This document shows positions 7,590 through 18,865 of a stretch of 49,582 bases of DNA, piece by piece (position 1 is the stretch's first letter; each line of letters opens with the position of its first letter). This DNA comes from Microbacterium sp. Lineage in GTDB: Bacteria; Actinomycetota; Actinomycetes; Actinomycetales; Microbacteriaceae. The translations under genes and the position numbers were made by a program. The notes under the pieces were generated by a model. That model ran no database searches. It was not told where the DNA came from and saw only the letters and a program-made list of their open reading frames with translations. The stretch is from NCBI GenBank assembly GCA_019510305.1, contig JAEKKN010000050.1:1-49582 (forward strand), written 5' to 3'.

Positions 7590-8051
7590 GCCGACTTGAC
7601 AGGCATCTGAGGCACCGGATACAGGGTTTGCACACATGTGGATAACTTGTGGATGAATCGCGATCAGGTCGGGACGACTGTGGGGTTAACGGGGCAACCT
7701 GTGGATAACTCGGCAGTGCTCGACAAGTGAGCGGATGCCGTGAACCCGCGGTTTCCTCAGGGATTCCACAAGTGACAGGGGTGTAGTTCCCTACTCGCGT
7801 CTGCTTTCCACCGAGTTATCCACAGTTTCCACAGTTGTTAACACCGTTAAGGAGTTAACCCGTTTAAGGCGCGATCCGATCACCAGACGGTGGAAATCCG
7901 TCGACGAGCTCAGGAACCCCCGGCATGAACCACAAGTCGTAGGGAACTGTTCGACTGTGGGGCTAGCATGGGAAGCCCTGCAGTGGCAGGGCTGCGCACA
8001 TCGTGTCATTCCGCCGGCGATGCGGCGCTCAGAGAACGACGAGGAGCACCC
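7590..8051. other. oriC: oriC, main part: dnaA-dnaN intergenic region
   Basis: Perfect DnaA boxes on the minus strand at 7637-7645 and 7700-7708 and on the plus strand at 7816-7824 (TTATCCACA). An 8/9 box lies at 7648-7656 and a weaker one at 7825-7833. The TTAA-containing stretch at about 7834-7866 (GTTAAC, GTTAAGG, TTTAAGG) is the most AT-rich part of the region and a candidate unwinding element. dnaA-dnaN is the usual oriC location in actinobacteria. Confidence 0.88.
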
Positions 8052-9194
8052 GTGAGGTTTCAGGTCAACCGCGATGTCTTCAGCGAGGCTGTCTCCTTCG
8101 TGGTCAAGCTGCTCCCGCAGCGCAACCCCCAGCCGATCCTCGCCGGAGTGCTGATCGAAGCGGACGGCTCCGGTCTGACCCTGTCGGCGTTCGACTACGA
8201 GGCGTCGGCCCGCACGACGATCGAAGCCACGGTCGACACACCGGGCACGATCTTGGTTCACGGTCGGCTGCTCTCCGACATCGCCAGCCGACTGCCGAAC
8301 GCCCCGATCGAGATCGCGGTCGAAGAAGACGGCGGCATCGCGGTCACCTGCGGATCCGCGCGCTTCACGCTGGCGGCCATGCCTGTTGAGGAATACCCGT
8401 CGATCCCGGAGGTGAGCGGCACCTCGGGCGTCGTTCCGGCAGACGATTTCGGCACCGCGATCTCTCAGGTCGGCTTCGCTGCGTCTCGCGACGATGTGAC
8501 TCCTGTCCTCACCGGCGTGCAGCTCGAGGTCTCGGGCCAGAACCTGAGCCTCGTGGCCACCGACCGCTACCGCGTGTCGCTGCGTGACGTGCCATGGGAC
8601 GGCGAGGCCGTCGAGTCCAGCGCTCTCGTTCCCGCCCGCACTCTGGTCGAGGTCGGCAAGACGTTCGGGCATGCCGGCACGATCCAGGTCGCGTTCTCCG
8701 GAGCGGGCGACCGCGAGATCATCGCCTTCACCGCCGGCAACAAGACCGTGACCTCTCTGCTGATCAAGGGGAATTTCCCGCCGGTTCGGCGCCTATTCCC
8801 CGAGCAGACCGATCACTACGCGGTCGTCAACACCGCTGATCTCATCGAGGCGGTCCGCCGCGTCTCCCTCGTGCTCGACCGTGCGGCTCCGCTGCGATTC
8901 ACGTTCACGAGCGACAGCGTGACCATGGACGCCTCCGGCAGCGAGCACGCGCGGGCGTCGGAATCTGTCGATGCGATCCTGCACGGCGGCGATGAGGTGA
9001 CGCTCGGCCTGAACCCGCAGTACCTGACCGAGGCGCTCGGCGCTGTGAAGAGCGAGTTCGTGCGCGTCACGTTCACCTCGAGCGACAACGCCAACAAGCT
9101 CAGCCCCGTGCTCATCACCAGCCAGACCTCGGTGGATCAGGCCGGGCTCGACTCGTTCAAGTACCTGCTGCAGCCCAACCTCCTCCTCCGCTGA
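8052..9194 (+). CDS. dnaN: DNA polymerase III beta sliding clamp
   Basis: Forms the ring that tethers DNA polymerase to DNA. 380 aa from the GTG at 8052 (MRFQVNRDVFSEAVSFVVKL), which has GAGGAG 5 nt upstream. An upstream ATG at 7968 in the same frame would add 28 residues unlike the family and is rejected. Typical clamp segments are LPQRNPQPILAGVLIEA, VATDRYRVSLRDV and the C-terminal PVLITSQ region. Confidence 0.97.
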   Translation: MRFQVNRDVFSEAVSFVVKLLPQRNPQPILAGVLIEADGSGLTLSAFDYEASARTTIEATVDTPGTILVHGRLLSDIASRLPNAPIEIAVEEDGGIAVTCGSARFTLAAMPVEEYPSIPEVSGTSGVVPADDFGTAISQVGFAASRDDVTPVLTGVQLEVSGQNLSLVATDRYRVSLRDVPWDGEAVESSALVPARTLVEVGKTFGHAGTIQVAFSGAGDREIIAFTAGNKTVTSLLIKGNFPPVRRLFPEQTDHYAVVNTADLIEAVRRVSLVLDRAAPLRFTFTSDSVTMDASGSEHARASESVDAILHGGDEVTLGLNPQYLTEALGAVKSEFVRVTFTSSDNANKLSPVLITSQTSVDQAGLDSFKYLLQPNLLLR

Positions 9195-9289
9195 GGTCGG
9201 CTCGGTCCGCCGTGACCGGTCTGGGCGCCGACTGAGCCCGCCGCAGGATCGTTCCTGACGACGGTTTCCGCTCTCATCGACGCCCCGCG

Positions 9290-9520
9290 CCTAGAAGGGT
9301 GCGGATTCGCACCCGGAAAGCGCCTTCTGCTGCGCGGTCCGAGACTTCCCGACGGTGCCCGCTCATACCCGAATGCACCGGGCTCGTGCGTTACGTGGCG
9401 GAAATCGCCGCGCAGAGTGCACGAAACATCATCCTGCGAGAGTCAGCCGTACCCGAAGAGCACGGCTGCTCCGCATAGCCGTGCGGCCGAGCTCGTCTTC
9501 CCAGACGAAGGATGCCTCGC
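9290..9520 (+). promoter_or_regulatory. Long structured 5' leader ahead of the cohesin gene
   Basis: The 326-bp gap after dnaN contains no gene. From 9297 it can form several hairpins: GGGTGCG/CGCACCC at 9297-9314, CGGTGC/GCACCG around 9353-9388, and GCACGGCT/AGCCGTGC at 9460-9484. A TAGAAG at 9292-9297 resembles a -10 but overlaps the first stem. I do not recognise a known riboswitch class. It may simply be an untranslated region with terminator-like structures. Confidence 0.35.
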
Positions 9521-10258
9521 ATGCCGGAAAAACACCCTGCCCGCCTTCCCCGAACACTTGCCGCGGGTCTGACGCTCGCGGCATCCGTCGCACTCCTTCT
9601 CGGTACCGCGAGCACGGCGGCAGCTGCGGAGGGTGCCGCGTATGACTCGATCACGATCACTGCCGCCCCTCTCACCGTGGCCGTCGGCGACTCCGTCACC
9701 GTGACGGCATCTGCCACGGGTCTCATCGACGCCTACGCCTACGATCTCGATCTCGCCTACGACCCCGCGCTGCTCACCTTCGTCGCCGACAGCGACGTGA
9801 CGCCGGCCGGCGGATTCGCAACCGCCACCGACGAAGGCGGGCGGGTCTCGGTCGTGGCGACTCGCCTCGGAACGTCGCCCGGTCTCACCGGAGATCAGGT
9901 GCTCGTCACCCTGACGTTCACGGCGATCGCTCCGGGAACGGCTGACATCACGATGTCCGAAGGTCGCGTCGTCGACTCCGCGGGAACCGCTTCGGCCATC
10001 GACGCCGCGGGGCTGGCCGCATCCGTCGAGATCACCGCCGACGAAGACACCGGCTCCGCCTCGGCCGGTACGACGGGAAACGGCACCGGCAGCGGTACCG
10101 GATCCGTCGGCGGAGATCCCGTGAACGCAGGCGGCGGCACCGGTCCTCTCGCCACGACCGGTGCAGATGCCGCTCCCTGGCTGATCGCCGGAAGCATCGC
10201 CGCGGTGGCGATCGTCAGCGGCGCCGCTCTCATGCTCGCCCGCAGGAGGACCCGATGA
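9521..10258 (+). CDS. Secreted cohesin-domain protein with LATTG cell-wall anchor
   Basis: 245-aa surface protein. A signal peptide (basic start, then LAAGLTLAASVALLLGTASTAAAA) is followed by one cohesin-like beta-sandwich at about residues 38-175 (TVAVGDSVTVTASATG, YDLDLAYDPALLTFVA, DQVLVTLTFTAIAPGTADI). Next come a Gly/Ser/Thr-rich linker, LATTG at residues 210-214, a membrane segment and the tail ARRRTR. Cohesin domains bind dockerins, and LAXTG is the class E sortase signal in actinobacteria. I chose ATG 9521 because AAGGA lies 8 nt upstream; ATG 9512 would overlap that SD. The stop overlaps an ATG of the dockerin gene's longer frame (ATGA), and the preferred start of that gene is 51 bp downstream. 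Probable scaffold that displays the next gene's product. Confidence 0.82.
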   Translation: MPEKHPARLPRTLAAGLTLAASVALLLGTASTAAAAEGAAYDSITITAAPLTVAVGDSVTVTASATGLIDAYAYDLDLAYDPALLTFVADSDVTPAGGFATATDEGGRVSVVATRLGTSPGLTGDQVLVTLTFTAIAPGTADITMSEGRVVDSAGTASAIDAAGLAASVEITADEDTGSASAGTTGNGTGSGTGSVGGDPVNAGGGTGPLATTGADAAPWLIAGSIAAVAIVSGAALMLARRRTR

Positions 10259-10308
10259 GAAGCGGAATCGGCCGAGCAGAAGCCACTCTCAGGACCGGAG
10301 ACAAGAAC

Positions 10309-12123
10309 GTGAAGAGCACTTTCATCCGCATCGGCGCCATGACGACGGTCGTCGCGGGCGTCGCAGCCCTGACGTCCTCCTTCGCAGGGGCCGCGAGCGC
10401 GGCGACCAGCGATGCGGGTCCGATACTGGCCCCCTATTACACGCAGCTCGACGTCACCGGCGACCAGCAGGTGACCGTCGATGATCTGGCGGTCGCGGCA
10501 GCCGCACTCGGAATCACCGAGACCTCGCCCCAGTGGAGTGCGCTCTCGGCGCTCGACACCGATGCTGACGGTGTGCTCACGGTTGTCGACCTCACGGACC
10601 TGTCGCATCGGATCATCTACGACGACGGACCGTTCGAGCTGGTCGAAGCCACGGTCGTCGACATGCAGGCCGCTATGAACGCCGGCGTGACGACGTCGGC
10701 GAGCATCACGCAGGAGTACCTCGACCGCATCGCCGCCTATGACCGCACAGTCATGGGCGGCGGGAGCAGACCGTTGAACTCGGTGATCACCGTGAACGAG
10801 CACGCGCTCGATGCGGCGGCCGAGGCCGATGCGATCCGCGCCCGCGACGGCATGACGAGCATGCTGCTGGGAGTGCCCATAGCGCTGAAGGACAACTACG
10901 ACACCGCGGACATGGTCACCACGGGCGGCTGCGGATGCTGGAACGAGAACCAGACCGCGACGGACGCGTCGATGGTCACCGGCCTCCGTGCCGACGGAGC
11001 GGTGATCCTCGCCAAGACGAGCCTCGACGAGTTCGCATACGCGTTCGTCTCGGAGTTCTCGTCGTTCCAGGCGCCCGGTTCCTCGCTGCTGGTCGCCAGC
11101 CCCTACGACACCACGCGCACCGCAGGCGGGTCGAGCGGTGGAACCGGCGCGGCGATCTCGGCGAACCTCGCCGGCATCGGCTTCGGCACCGACACCGGTG
11201 GGTCCATCCGCGTCCCCTCGTCGTACAACCAGCTCGTCGGCGTGCGCCCGACCGTCGGACTCGCCAGTCGCGACGGGATCATCCCGCTCGCGCTGTCGCA
11301 GGACACCGGCGGCCCGATGGCCCGATCGGTGCTCGATGCCGCCGTGGCGCTGGATGCCGTCGTGGGCATCGACGGGGCCGATCCGGTAACGTCTCGACAG
11401 GACGGAAAGGTGCCTGCGTCGTACACCGCGTACCTCGACCCGTCGGCACTGGCCGGCGCGCGCATCGGATACGTCCCGTCGATGATCGGCTCGAACGCGG
11501 GCACCGTCCGTCTCTTCGACCAGTCGGTCGCTGCCCTGACCGCTCAGGGTGCGACGGTCGTGCCGGTCACCCCGCCGACCGGGTTCGCGGCCGTTCTCGG
11601 CGAGGGCTCGGGTTCGACGAACGAGTTCCTGCACGATCTCAACGGATACATCGAGACGCACCTGGGCCCCGACGTGCAGGCGCGGACGCTCACCGACATC
11701 CTGGCCACGGGCAACTACGTGACCTCTCGACAGTCCGTGTACGAGGCGCGCAACGCCGTCACCGACGTGACGTACGAGGCCTGGGCGGGAGAGAGCGGGA
11801 GTCACACGCTGCAGCTGGCCGCGGGCAAGGACCTGGTGACGCAGATGATGGACGACCTCGGTCTCGACGCGTTGATCTATCCGAGCACCAACGCGTACGG
11901 CACGCAGGGGACGAACATGCGCCTCAGCCCGAACACGGGGATGCCGGCTGTCACCGTCCCGATGGGGCAGACCGCGGCCGGCGAGACGGCTCCGGGGAGC
12001 GGAGTGAACCTGGAGTTCCTCGGACGGGACTTCGCTGAGGGTCCTCTGCTCGGTCTCGCCTACGCGTTCGAGCAGGCGACGAACGCGCGCACGACTCCGG
12101 GGTTGTACGGTCCGCTGCCCTGA
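10309..12123 (+). CDS. Secreted amidase-signature enzyme with N-terminal dockerin
   Basis: 604-aa exported hydrolase. The signal peptide ends near AGAASA. A type I dockerin-like module follows at about residues 46-100, with two calcium-loop repeats: LDVTGDQQVTVDDL (Asp48) and LDTDADGVLTVVDL (Asp83). The amidase-signature domain follows with the catalytic set Lys194 (ALKDNYDT), cis-Ser275 in GGSSGGTG and nucleophile Ser299 in DTGGSIRVPS; the K-S-S spacing (+81, +24) fits the family. Substrate unknown. Start: GTG 10309 has GGAG 8 nt upstream and leads straight into the signal peptide. ATG 10255, overlapping the cohesin stop, would add 18 residues before it. Translational coupling to the cohesin gene is likely either way. 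Confidence 0.85.
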   Translation: MKSTFIRIGAMTTVVAGVAALTSSFAGAASAATSDAGPILAPYYTQLDVTGDQQVTVDDLAVAAAALGITETSPQWSALSALDTDADGVLTVVDLTDLSHRIIYDDGPFELVEATVVDMQAAMNAGVTTSASITQEYLDRIAAYDRTVMGGGSRPLNSVITVNEHALDAAAEADAIRARDGMTSMLLGVPIALKDNYDTADMVTTGGCGCWNENQTATDASMVTGLRADGAVILAKTSLDEFAYAFVSEFSSFQAPGSSLLVASPYDTTRTAGGSSGGTGAAISANLAGIGFGTDTGGSIRVPSSYNQLVGVRPTVGLASRDGIIPLALSQDTGGPMARSVLDAAVALDAVVGIDGADPVTSRQDGKVPASYTAYLDPSALAGARIGYVPSMIGSNAGTVRLFDQSVAALTAQGATVVPVTPPTGFAAVLGEGSGSTNEFLHDLNGYIETHLGPDVQARTLTDILATGNYVTSRQSVYEARNAVTDVTYEAWAGESGSHTLQLAAGKDLVTQMMDDLGLDALIYPSTNAYGTQGTNMRLSPNTGMPAVTVPMGQTAAGETAPGSGVNLEFLGRDFAEGPLLGLAYAFEQATNARTTPGLYGPLP

Positions 12124-12133
12124 TCGTCGCCGA

Positions 12134-12167
12134 CGGCGGTCGTTCGAGATCTCTCGGGCGACCGCCG
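12134..12167 (+). terminator. Hairpin after the dockerin-amidase gene
   Basis: CGGCGGTCG pairs with CGACCGCCG around an inner CGAGA/TCTCG stem, making one long interrupted hairpin starting 11 bp past the stop. There is no U-tract, so termination is a guess. Confidence 0.5.
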
Positions 12168-12267
12168 ATCGGCACGGGAGGCCGTCGCCGTGATTCGCGC
12201 GCGAGAACAGCGGGAACCACGAGCTCGTCGGCCGATTCAGCGGCGACCCGTTGTCAGACCCGAAAGG

Positions 12268-12273
12268 TAGGCT
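12268..12273 (+). promoter_or_regulatory. -10 element for leaderless recF
   Basis: TAGGCT followed by exactly 7 nt and then the recF GTG, the spacing expected when transcription starts at the start codon. No convincing -35 seen. Confidence 0.5.
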
Positions 12274-12280
12274 GACTCCC

Positions 12281-13480
12281 GTGATTGTGGAGCACCTGAG
12301 TCTGGTCGATTTCCGCAATTACGCGACCGCTGAACTCGCTCTGCACAAGGGCCCCAACGTGCTCGTCGGCCGCAACGGTCAGGGCAAGACCAATCTCGCC
12401 GAAGCGGTCGTCTTCCTCGCGACTCTCGGGTCGCACCGGGTCTCGTCCGACGCCCCGATGGTGCGCGACGGCCAGGAGTTCGCGATCATCCGCGCTCGCC
12501 TGTCGCACGGCGAGCGCAAGGTCCTCGCCGAGGTGCAGCTGAACCGCCAGGGATCCAACAAGGCGCGCATCAACGGATCCCCCTCGAAGACGAACGAACT
12601 CCCCCGGTACGCGCACGTCGTCCTGTTCGCTCCGGAAGACCTGCAGATCGTGCGCGGCGATCCCTCCTCGCGACGGCGATTCTCCGATCAGCTGCTCGTG
12701 CAGCGCACGCCTCGGATGTCAGCCGTGCTCGCCGACTACGACCGCGTCCTCAAGCAGCGCACCGCTCTTCTGAAGTCGGCGCGCGCCCGCGGCGTGCGCG
12801 GCGAGGGCCTGAGCACGCTCGACGTATGGGACGACAAGCTCGTCGCGCTGGGTTCCGAGATCATCGCCGCACGGCTGAAGCTCGCGGCCGATCTGCAGCA
12901 GCCGGTCGCGGCGGCCTACGCCGCCATCGCCGGCGAAGACCATCGACCGCAGCTCGAATGGGCTCTCTCGGTGCGCGGCGGCGACCCGGAGGAGGGGACG
13001 GATGCCGCTGCCACCGAATCCACGGGCGACATCTCCGACATGTTCCGCGCCTCCCTCGCGGCGAAGCGCACACAGGAGCTCGAGCGCGGGCTCACCCTCA
13101 CCGGACCCCACCGCGACGACCTGATCATGCGGGTACGCGGACTTCCGGTGAAGGGCTACGCCTCGCACGGAGAATCCTGGTCCATCGCGCTCGCTCTGCG
13201 TCTGGCATCGGCCGAGCTGCTCCGCAACGAGTCGCCGGCCGGCGATCCGGTGCTGATCCTCGACGACGTCTTCGCCGAGCTCGACGCCGACCGCCGGCAG
13301 CGACTCGCCGCGCTCACCGCCGATTACGAGCAGGTGGTGGTGACCGCCGCCGTGGAGGAGGATATCCCCGAGATCCTGCATCGTCACGTGGTGCGGATCA
13401 GCGCGGGAACCATCAGCGACGAGAGAGGCCCTTCGACGAGCTCAGGGACCCAGGCGGATGACCGGAAGGACGAAGGATGA
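12281..13480 (+). CDS. recF: DNA replication and repair protein RecF
   Basis: SMC-like ATPase that loads RecA at gaps together with RecO and RecR. 399 aa from GTG 12281 (MIVEHLSLVDFRNY). Walker A is GRNGQGKTNL near residues 30-39; the late ATPase motifs are LTGPHRDD and ILDDVFAELD. Start 12281 matches the family N-terminus and has a TAGGCT -10 seven nt upstream; an upstream ATG at 12251 would add ten unrelated residues. The C-terminal tail RGPSTSSGTQADD is encoded by a dispersed repeat (13428-13452). Overlaps the next gene by 4 bp. Confidence 0.96.
   Translation: MIVEHLSLVDFRNYATAELALHKGPNVLVGRNGQGKTNLAEAVVFLATLGSHRVSSDAPMVRDGQEFAIIRARLSHGERKVLAEVQLNRQGSNKARINGSPSKTNELPRYAHVVLFAPEDLQIVRGDPSSRRRFSDQLLVQRTPRMSAVLADYDRVLKQRTALLKSARARGVRGEGLSTLDVWDDKLVALGSEIIAARLKLAADLQQPVAAAYAAIAGEDHRPQLEWALSVRGGDPEEGTDAAATESTGDISDMFRASLAAKRTQELERGLTLTGPHRDDLIMRVRGLPVKGYASHGESWSIALALRLASAELLRNESPAGDPVLILDDVFAELDADRRQRLAALTADYEQVVVTAAVEEDIPEILHRHVVRISAGTISDERGPSTSSGTQADDRKDEG
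13428..13452 (+). repeat. Dispersed short repeat, copy in recF 3' end
   Basis: Core CCTTCGAC-N-(A/G)GCTCAGGGACCC, shared with copies at 14136-14161 (gyrB 5' end) and 48952-48978 (rodA-pbpA gap). Here it is read in frame as PSTSSGT. Confidence 0.75.
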
Positions 13481-13989
13481 GCGACATCGCAGGCGGCGTC
13501 GCGGCCGCGGCATCCGACACCCCCGAGACCGTCGCGACCTATCTGCGTCTACGCGGTCTGCAGCCCAGTTCGAAGAACTGGAAGCGCAAGCGCCGCATCT
13601 CGACCGACGACGACAACGCTCCCTTCACCCCAGGGCGCGATCCCGGCTCGCTCGGCGCCGTTCTCGACAAGCTCACGAGGGACTCGGGCTGGCAGGCGGC
13701 CCTGGCCCGTGAGAACGTGGTGCTGCAGTGGGACGAGCTCGCCGGCGCCGACACCGCGAAGCACTCCGAACCGGTGTCGCTCGAGCGAGGTCTGCTCACT
13801 GTGAAGTGCGATTCGACGGCGTGGGCGAAGAACCTGCAGTACATGCGCGCGACGATCCTCACCGAGATCGGCCGACGCTATCCGGATGCCGGTGTGGAGA
13901 ATCTCCGCTTCATCGGACCGGACGTCCCCTCGTGGAAATGGGGCCCCAGAGTCGTTCCAGGGCGGGGTCCGCGCGATACCTACGGGTAG
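13477..13989 (+). CDS. DUF721 (DciA-like) protein
   Basis: 170 aa. The basic linker SSKNWKRKRRIS precedes the DUF721 domain at about residues 52-145 (LGAVLDKLTRDSGWQAALARENVVLQWDELAG and LTVKCDSTAWAKNLQYMRATIL). DUF721 proteins next to recF and gyrB are widespread in actinobacteria, and the DciA subgroup acts in helicase loading; that role is inferred here from family and position. ATG overlaps the recF stop (ATGA), suggesting translational coupling. Confidence 0.9.
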   Translation: MSDIAGGVAAAASDTPETVATYLRLRGLQPSSKNWKRKRRISTDDDNAPFTPGRDPGSLGAVLDKLTRDSGWQAALARENVVLQWDELAGADTAKHSEPVSLERGLLTVKCDSTAWAKNLQYMRATILTEIGRRYPDAGVENLRFIGPDVPSWKWGPRVVPGRGPRDTYG

Positions 13990-14066
13990 GAGACCAGTTA
14001 TGGGGTCTGAATCGCTCAGAAGGCCACACACGGCGTTCTAGCCGACATTTGATCATGAAAGCCCGC

Positions 14067-14072
14067 TAGAAT
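14067..14072 (+). promoter_or_regulatory. Probable gyrB promoter -10
   Basis: TAGAAT, a good actinobacterial -10, 36 bp upstream of the gyrB ATG. The -35 is weak (GACATT at 14044-14049 would give a 17-bp spacer). Confidence 0.45.
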
Positions 14073-14108
14073 GGGAGTTCGTGATATCGATGTGGAGACT
14101 GCCCTCTG

Positions 14109-16178
14109 ATGACGCCTGAATCCCCTGAAGAGACGGAGCCTTCGACCGGCTCAGGGACCCCGACACCATCGAACACCCCCGCACCCCGGGTCCAGCAGCC
14201 GGGTGAATACGGCGCCGACTCCATCCAGATCCTCGAGGGTCTCGAAGCGGTCCGCAAGCGCCCGGGTATGTACATCGGCTCCACCGGCCCCCGGGGTCTC
14301 CATCACCTCGTGTACGAGATCGTCGACAACTCGGTCGATGAGGCTCTCGCCGGCTACGCCGACACGATCTTCGTGACCATGCTCGCCGACGGCGGTGTCC
14401 GGGTCATCGACAACGGTCGAGGCATCCCCGTCGATCCGCACTCCTCGGACCCGACCAAGTCCACGGTCGAGGTCGTGCTGACGATCCTGCACGCCGGCGG
14501 AAAGTTCGGCGGCGGCGCGTACGCCGTCTCCGGCGGTCTGCACGGCGTCGGCTCCTCGGTCGTGAACGCGCTCTCGACGCGCTTCGACGTCGAGGTCAAG
14601 CAGAAGGGCTTCGTGTGGCGGCACAGCTTCGCGAACGGCGGAGTCCCGCAGCAGCAGCTCGAAAAGGGAGAGCCGACCGACGCGACCGGAACGACAATCA
14701 CGTTCTGGCCGGACCCCGAGATCTTCCAGGAGACGGTCGAGTTCGACTACGACACGCTCCGCACCCGTTTCCAGCAGATGGCCTTCCTCAACAAGGGTCT
14801 GCGCATCGAGCTGACCGATGAGCGCGAAGCATCCGCCTACGAGGTCGAGGTCGACGGTCAGACCGTCGCCAAGCAGCCGAACGACGTGTTCTTCTACGAG
14901 CGCGGCCTGGTCGACTACGTCGAGTACCTGAACAAGGTGCGTCACGCAGAGGTCGTCAACGAGGAGATCATCGCCTTCGAATCCGAGGACACCGAGCGCA
15001 AGATCTCGCTCGAGGTCGCGATGCAGTGGACCACCTCGTACACCGAGAACGTGTTCACCTATGCCAACACGATCAACACGCACGAGGGCGGTACGCACGA
15101 AGAAGGCTTCCGTGCGGCGCTGACCACCCTCGTGAACAAGTACGCCAGGGCGAACAACATCATCAAGGAGAAGGACGACAACCTCTCCGGCGACGACGTG
15201 CGCGAAGGACTGACGGCGGTCATCTCCATCAAGCTCGGGGAGCCGCAGTTCGAGGGCCAGACCAAGACGAAGCTCGGCAACACCGAGGCGAAGGCCTTCG
15301 TGCAGAAGGTTGTCGGCGATCAGCTGGGCGACTGGTTCGAGCGCAACCCCTCGCAGGACAAGAACGTCATCCGCAAGGCGATCGACGCCGCGACCGCACG
15401 CCTCGCCGCCCGCAAGGCGCGCGAGACCGCGCGTCGCAAGAGCGTGTTCGAGTCGGCGGCCATGCCCGACAAGCTCAAGGACTGCACGAGCAAGGACCCC
15501 TCGATCAGCGAGATCTTCCTCGTCGAGGGAGACTCGGCAGGCGGTTCGGCCGTGCAGGGTCGCGACCCGCACACGCAGGCGATCCTGGCGCTGCGCGGCA
15601 AGATCCTCAACGTCGAGCGTGCGCGTCTCGACAAGGCACTGGGCAACAAAGAGGTCCAGGCGATGATCCAGGCCTTCGGCACGGGCATCGGCGAGGACTT
15701 CGACATCGAGAAGGCCCGCTATCACAAGATCGTGCTGATGGCGGATGCCGACGTCGACGGTCAGCACATCACGACCCTCCTGCTGACGTTGCTGTTCCGC
15801 TACATGCGAGGACTCATCGAGGCGGGCTTCGTCTACCTCGCGATGCCTCCGCTGTATCGCCTGAAGTGGTCGAACTCCGCTCACGAGTACGTCTTCAGCG
15901 ACGCCGAGCGCGACGCCCTGCTGAAGCACGGTCTCGACAACGGCAAGCGCATCCCGAAGGATGCCGGCATCCAGCGCTACAAGGGTCTCGGCGAGATGAA
16001 CCCGAAGGAGCTGTGGGAGACCACGATGGATCACTCCACTCGTACCCTTCAGCAGATCACCATCGAGGATGCCGCGGCCGCCGACGAGATCTTCAGCGTG
16101 CTGATGGGTGAGGACGTCGAGTCGCGGCGCAGCTTCATCCAGCGCAACGCCAAGGACGTCCGCTTCCTCGACATCTGA
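14109..16178 (+). CDS. gyrB: DNA gyrase subunit B
   Basis: ATPase subunit of gyrase, which supercoils DNA with GyrA. 689 aa. The GHKL ATPase domain begins near residue 37 ([27 protein letters not shown], then [13 protein letters not shown] and GRGIPVD). The TOPRIM domain carries [11 protein letters not shown] and DADVDGQHI; the C-terminus ends [15 protein letters not shown]. The first ~35 residues form an unusual Pro/Ser/Thr-rich extension, part of it (EPSTGSGTP) encoded by a dispersed repeat at 14136-14161. A short GGAG lies at 14094-14097, somewhat far from the ATG. Confidence 0.98.
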   Translation: MTPESPEETEPSTGSGTPTPSNTPAPRVQQPGEYGADSIQILEGLEAVRKRPGMYIGSTGPRGLHHLVYEIVDNSVDEALAGYADTIFVTMLADGGVRVIDNGRGIPVDPHSSDPTKSTVEVVLTILHAGGKFGGGAYAVSGGLHGVGSSVVNALSTRFDVEVKQKGFVWRHSFANGGVPQQQLEKGEPTDATGTTITFWPDPEIFQETVEFDYDTLRTRFQQMAFLNKGLRIELTDEREASAYEVEVDGQTVAKQPNDVFFYERGLVDYVEYLNKVRHAEVVNEEIIAFESEDTERKISLEVAMQWTTSYTENVFTYANTINTHEGGTHEEGFRAALTTLVNKYARANNIIKEKDDNLSGDDVREGLTAVISIKLGEPQFEGQTKTKLGNTEAKAFVQKVVGDQLGDWFERNPSQDKNVIRKAIDAATARLAARKARETARRKSVFESAAMPDKLKDCTSKDPSISEIFLVEGDSAGGSAVQGRDPHTQAILALRGKILNVERARLDKALGNKEVQAMIQAFGTGIGEDFDIEKARYHKIVLMADADVDGQHITTLLLTLLFRYMRGLIEAGFVYLAMPPLYRLKWSNSAHEYVFSDAERDALLKHGLDNGKRIPKDAGIQRYKGLGEMNPKELWETTMDHSTRTLQQITIEDAAAADEIFSVLMGEDVESRRSFIQRNAKDVRFLDI
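14136..14161 (+). repeat. Dispersed short repeat, copy in gyrB 5' end
   Basis: CCTTCGACCGGCTCAGGGAC core. It is read as PSTGSGT, the same frame as the recF copy. Confidence 0.75.
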
Positions 16179-16180
16179 CA

Positions 16181-16263
16181 TGCGTTTCGTCTCGCTCCGC
16201 TCGCTCAATGACCCGTGCTCTTCCCCGGTCGTCGAGCGAGGAGCGCAGCGACGAGACGAACGC
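16181..16263. repeat. Large imperfect inverted repeat between gyrB and gyrA
   Basis: The left arm (16181-16213, GCGTTTCGTCTCGCTCCGC and onward) is largely complementary to the right arm (16228-16263, ending GACGAGACGAACGC). The same arm sequence recurs at 43912-43942 beside pknB, so this is a dispersed palindromic (REP-like) element. It could fold in the gyrB-gyrA transcript. Confidence 0.7.
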
Positions 16264-16297
16264 CTCACGATGACTCTTCCAGACGAGAGATGAACAC

Positions 16298-18861
<2,564 letters not shown>

Positions 18862-18865
<4 letters not shown>

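Noticed and set aside
9290..9520. Known riboswitch (for example ydaO/c-di-AMP, often upstream of wall hydrolases in actinobacteria, or cobalamin)
   Set aside because: None of the conserved core sequences of these classes can be found by eye; only generic hairpins are seen.
14151..16268. 705-codon antisense frame opposite gyrB, and similar long antisense frames opposite ilvD, GH92, gyrA and the cohesin/amidase genes
   Set aside because: High-GC coding DNA produces long stop-free antisense frames; the sense-strand products are unambiguous.
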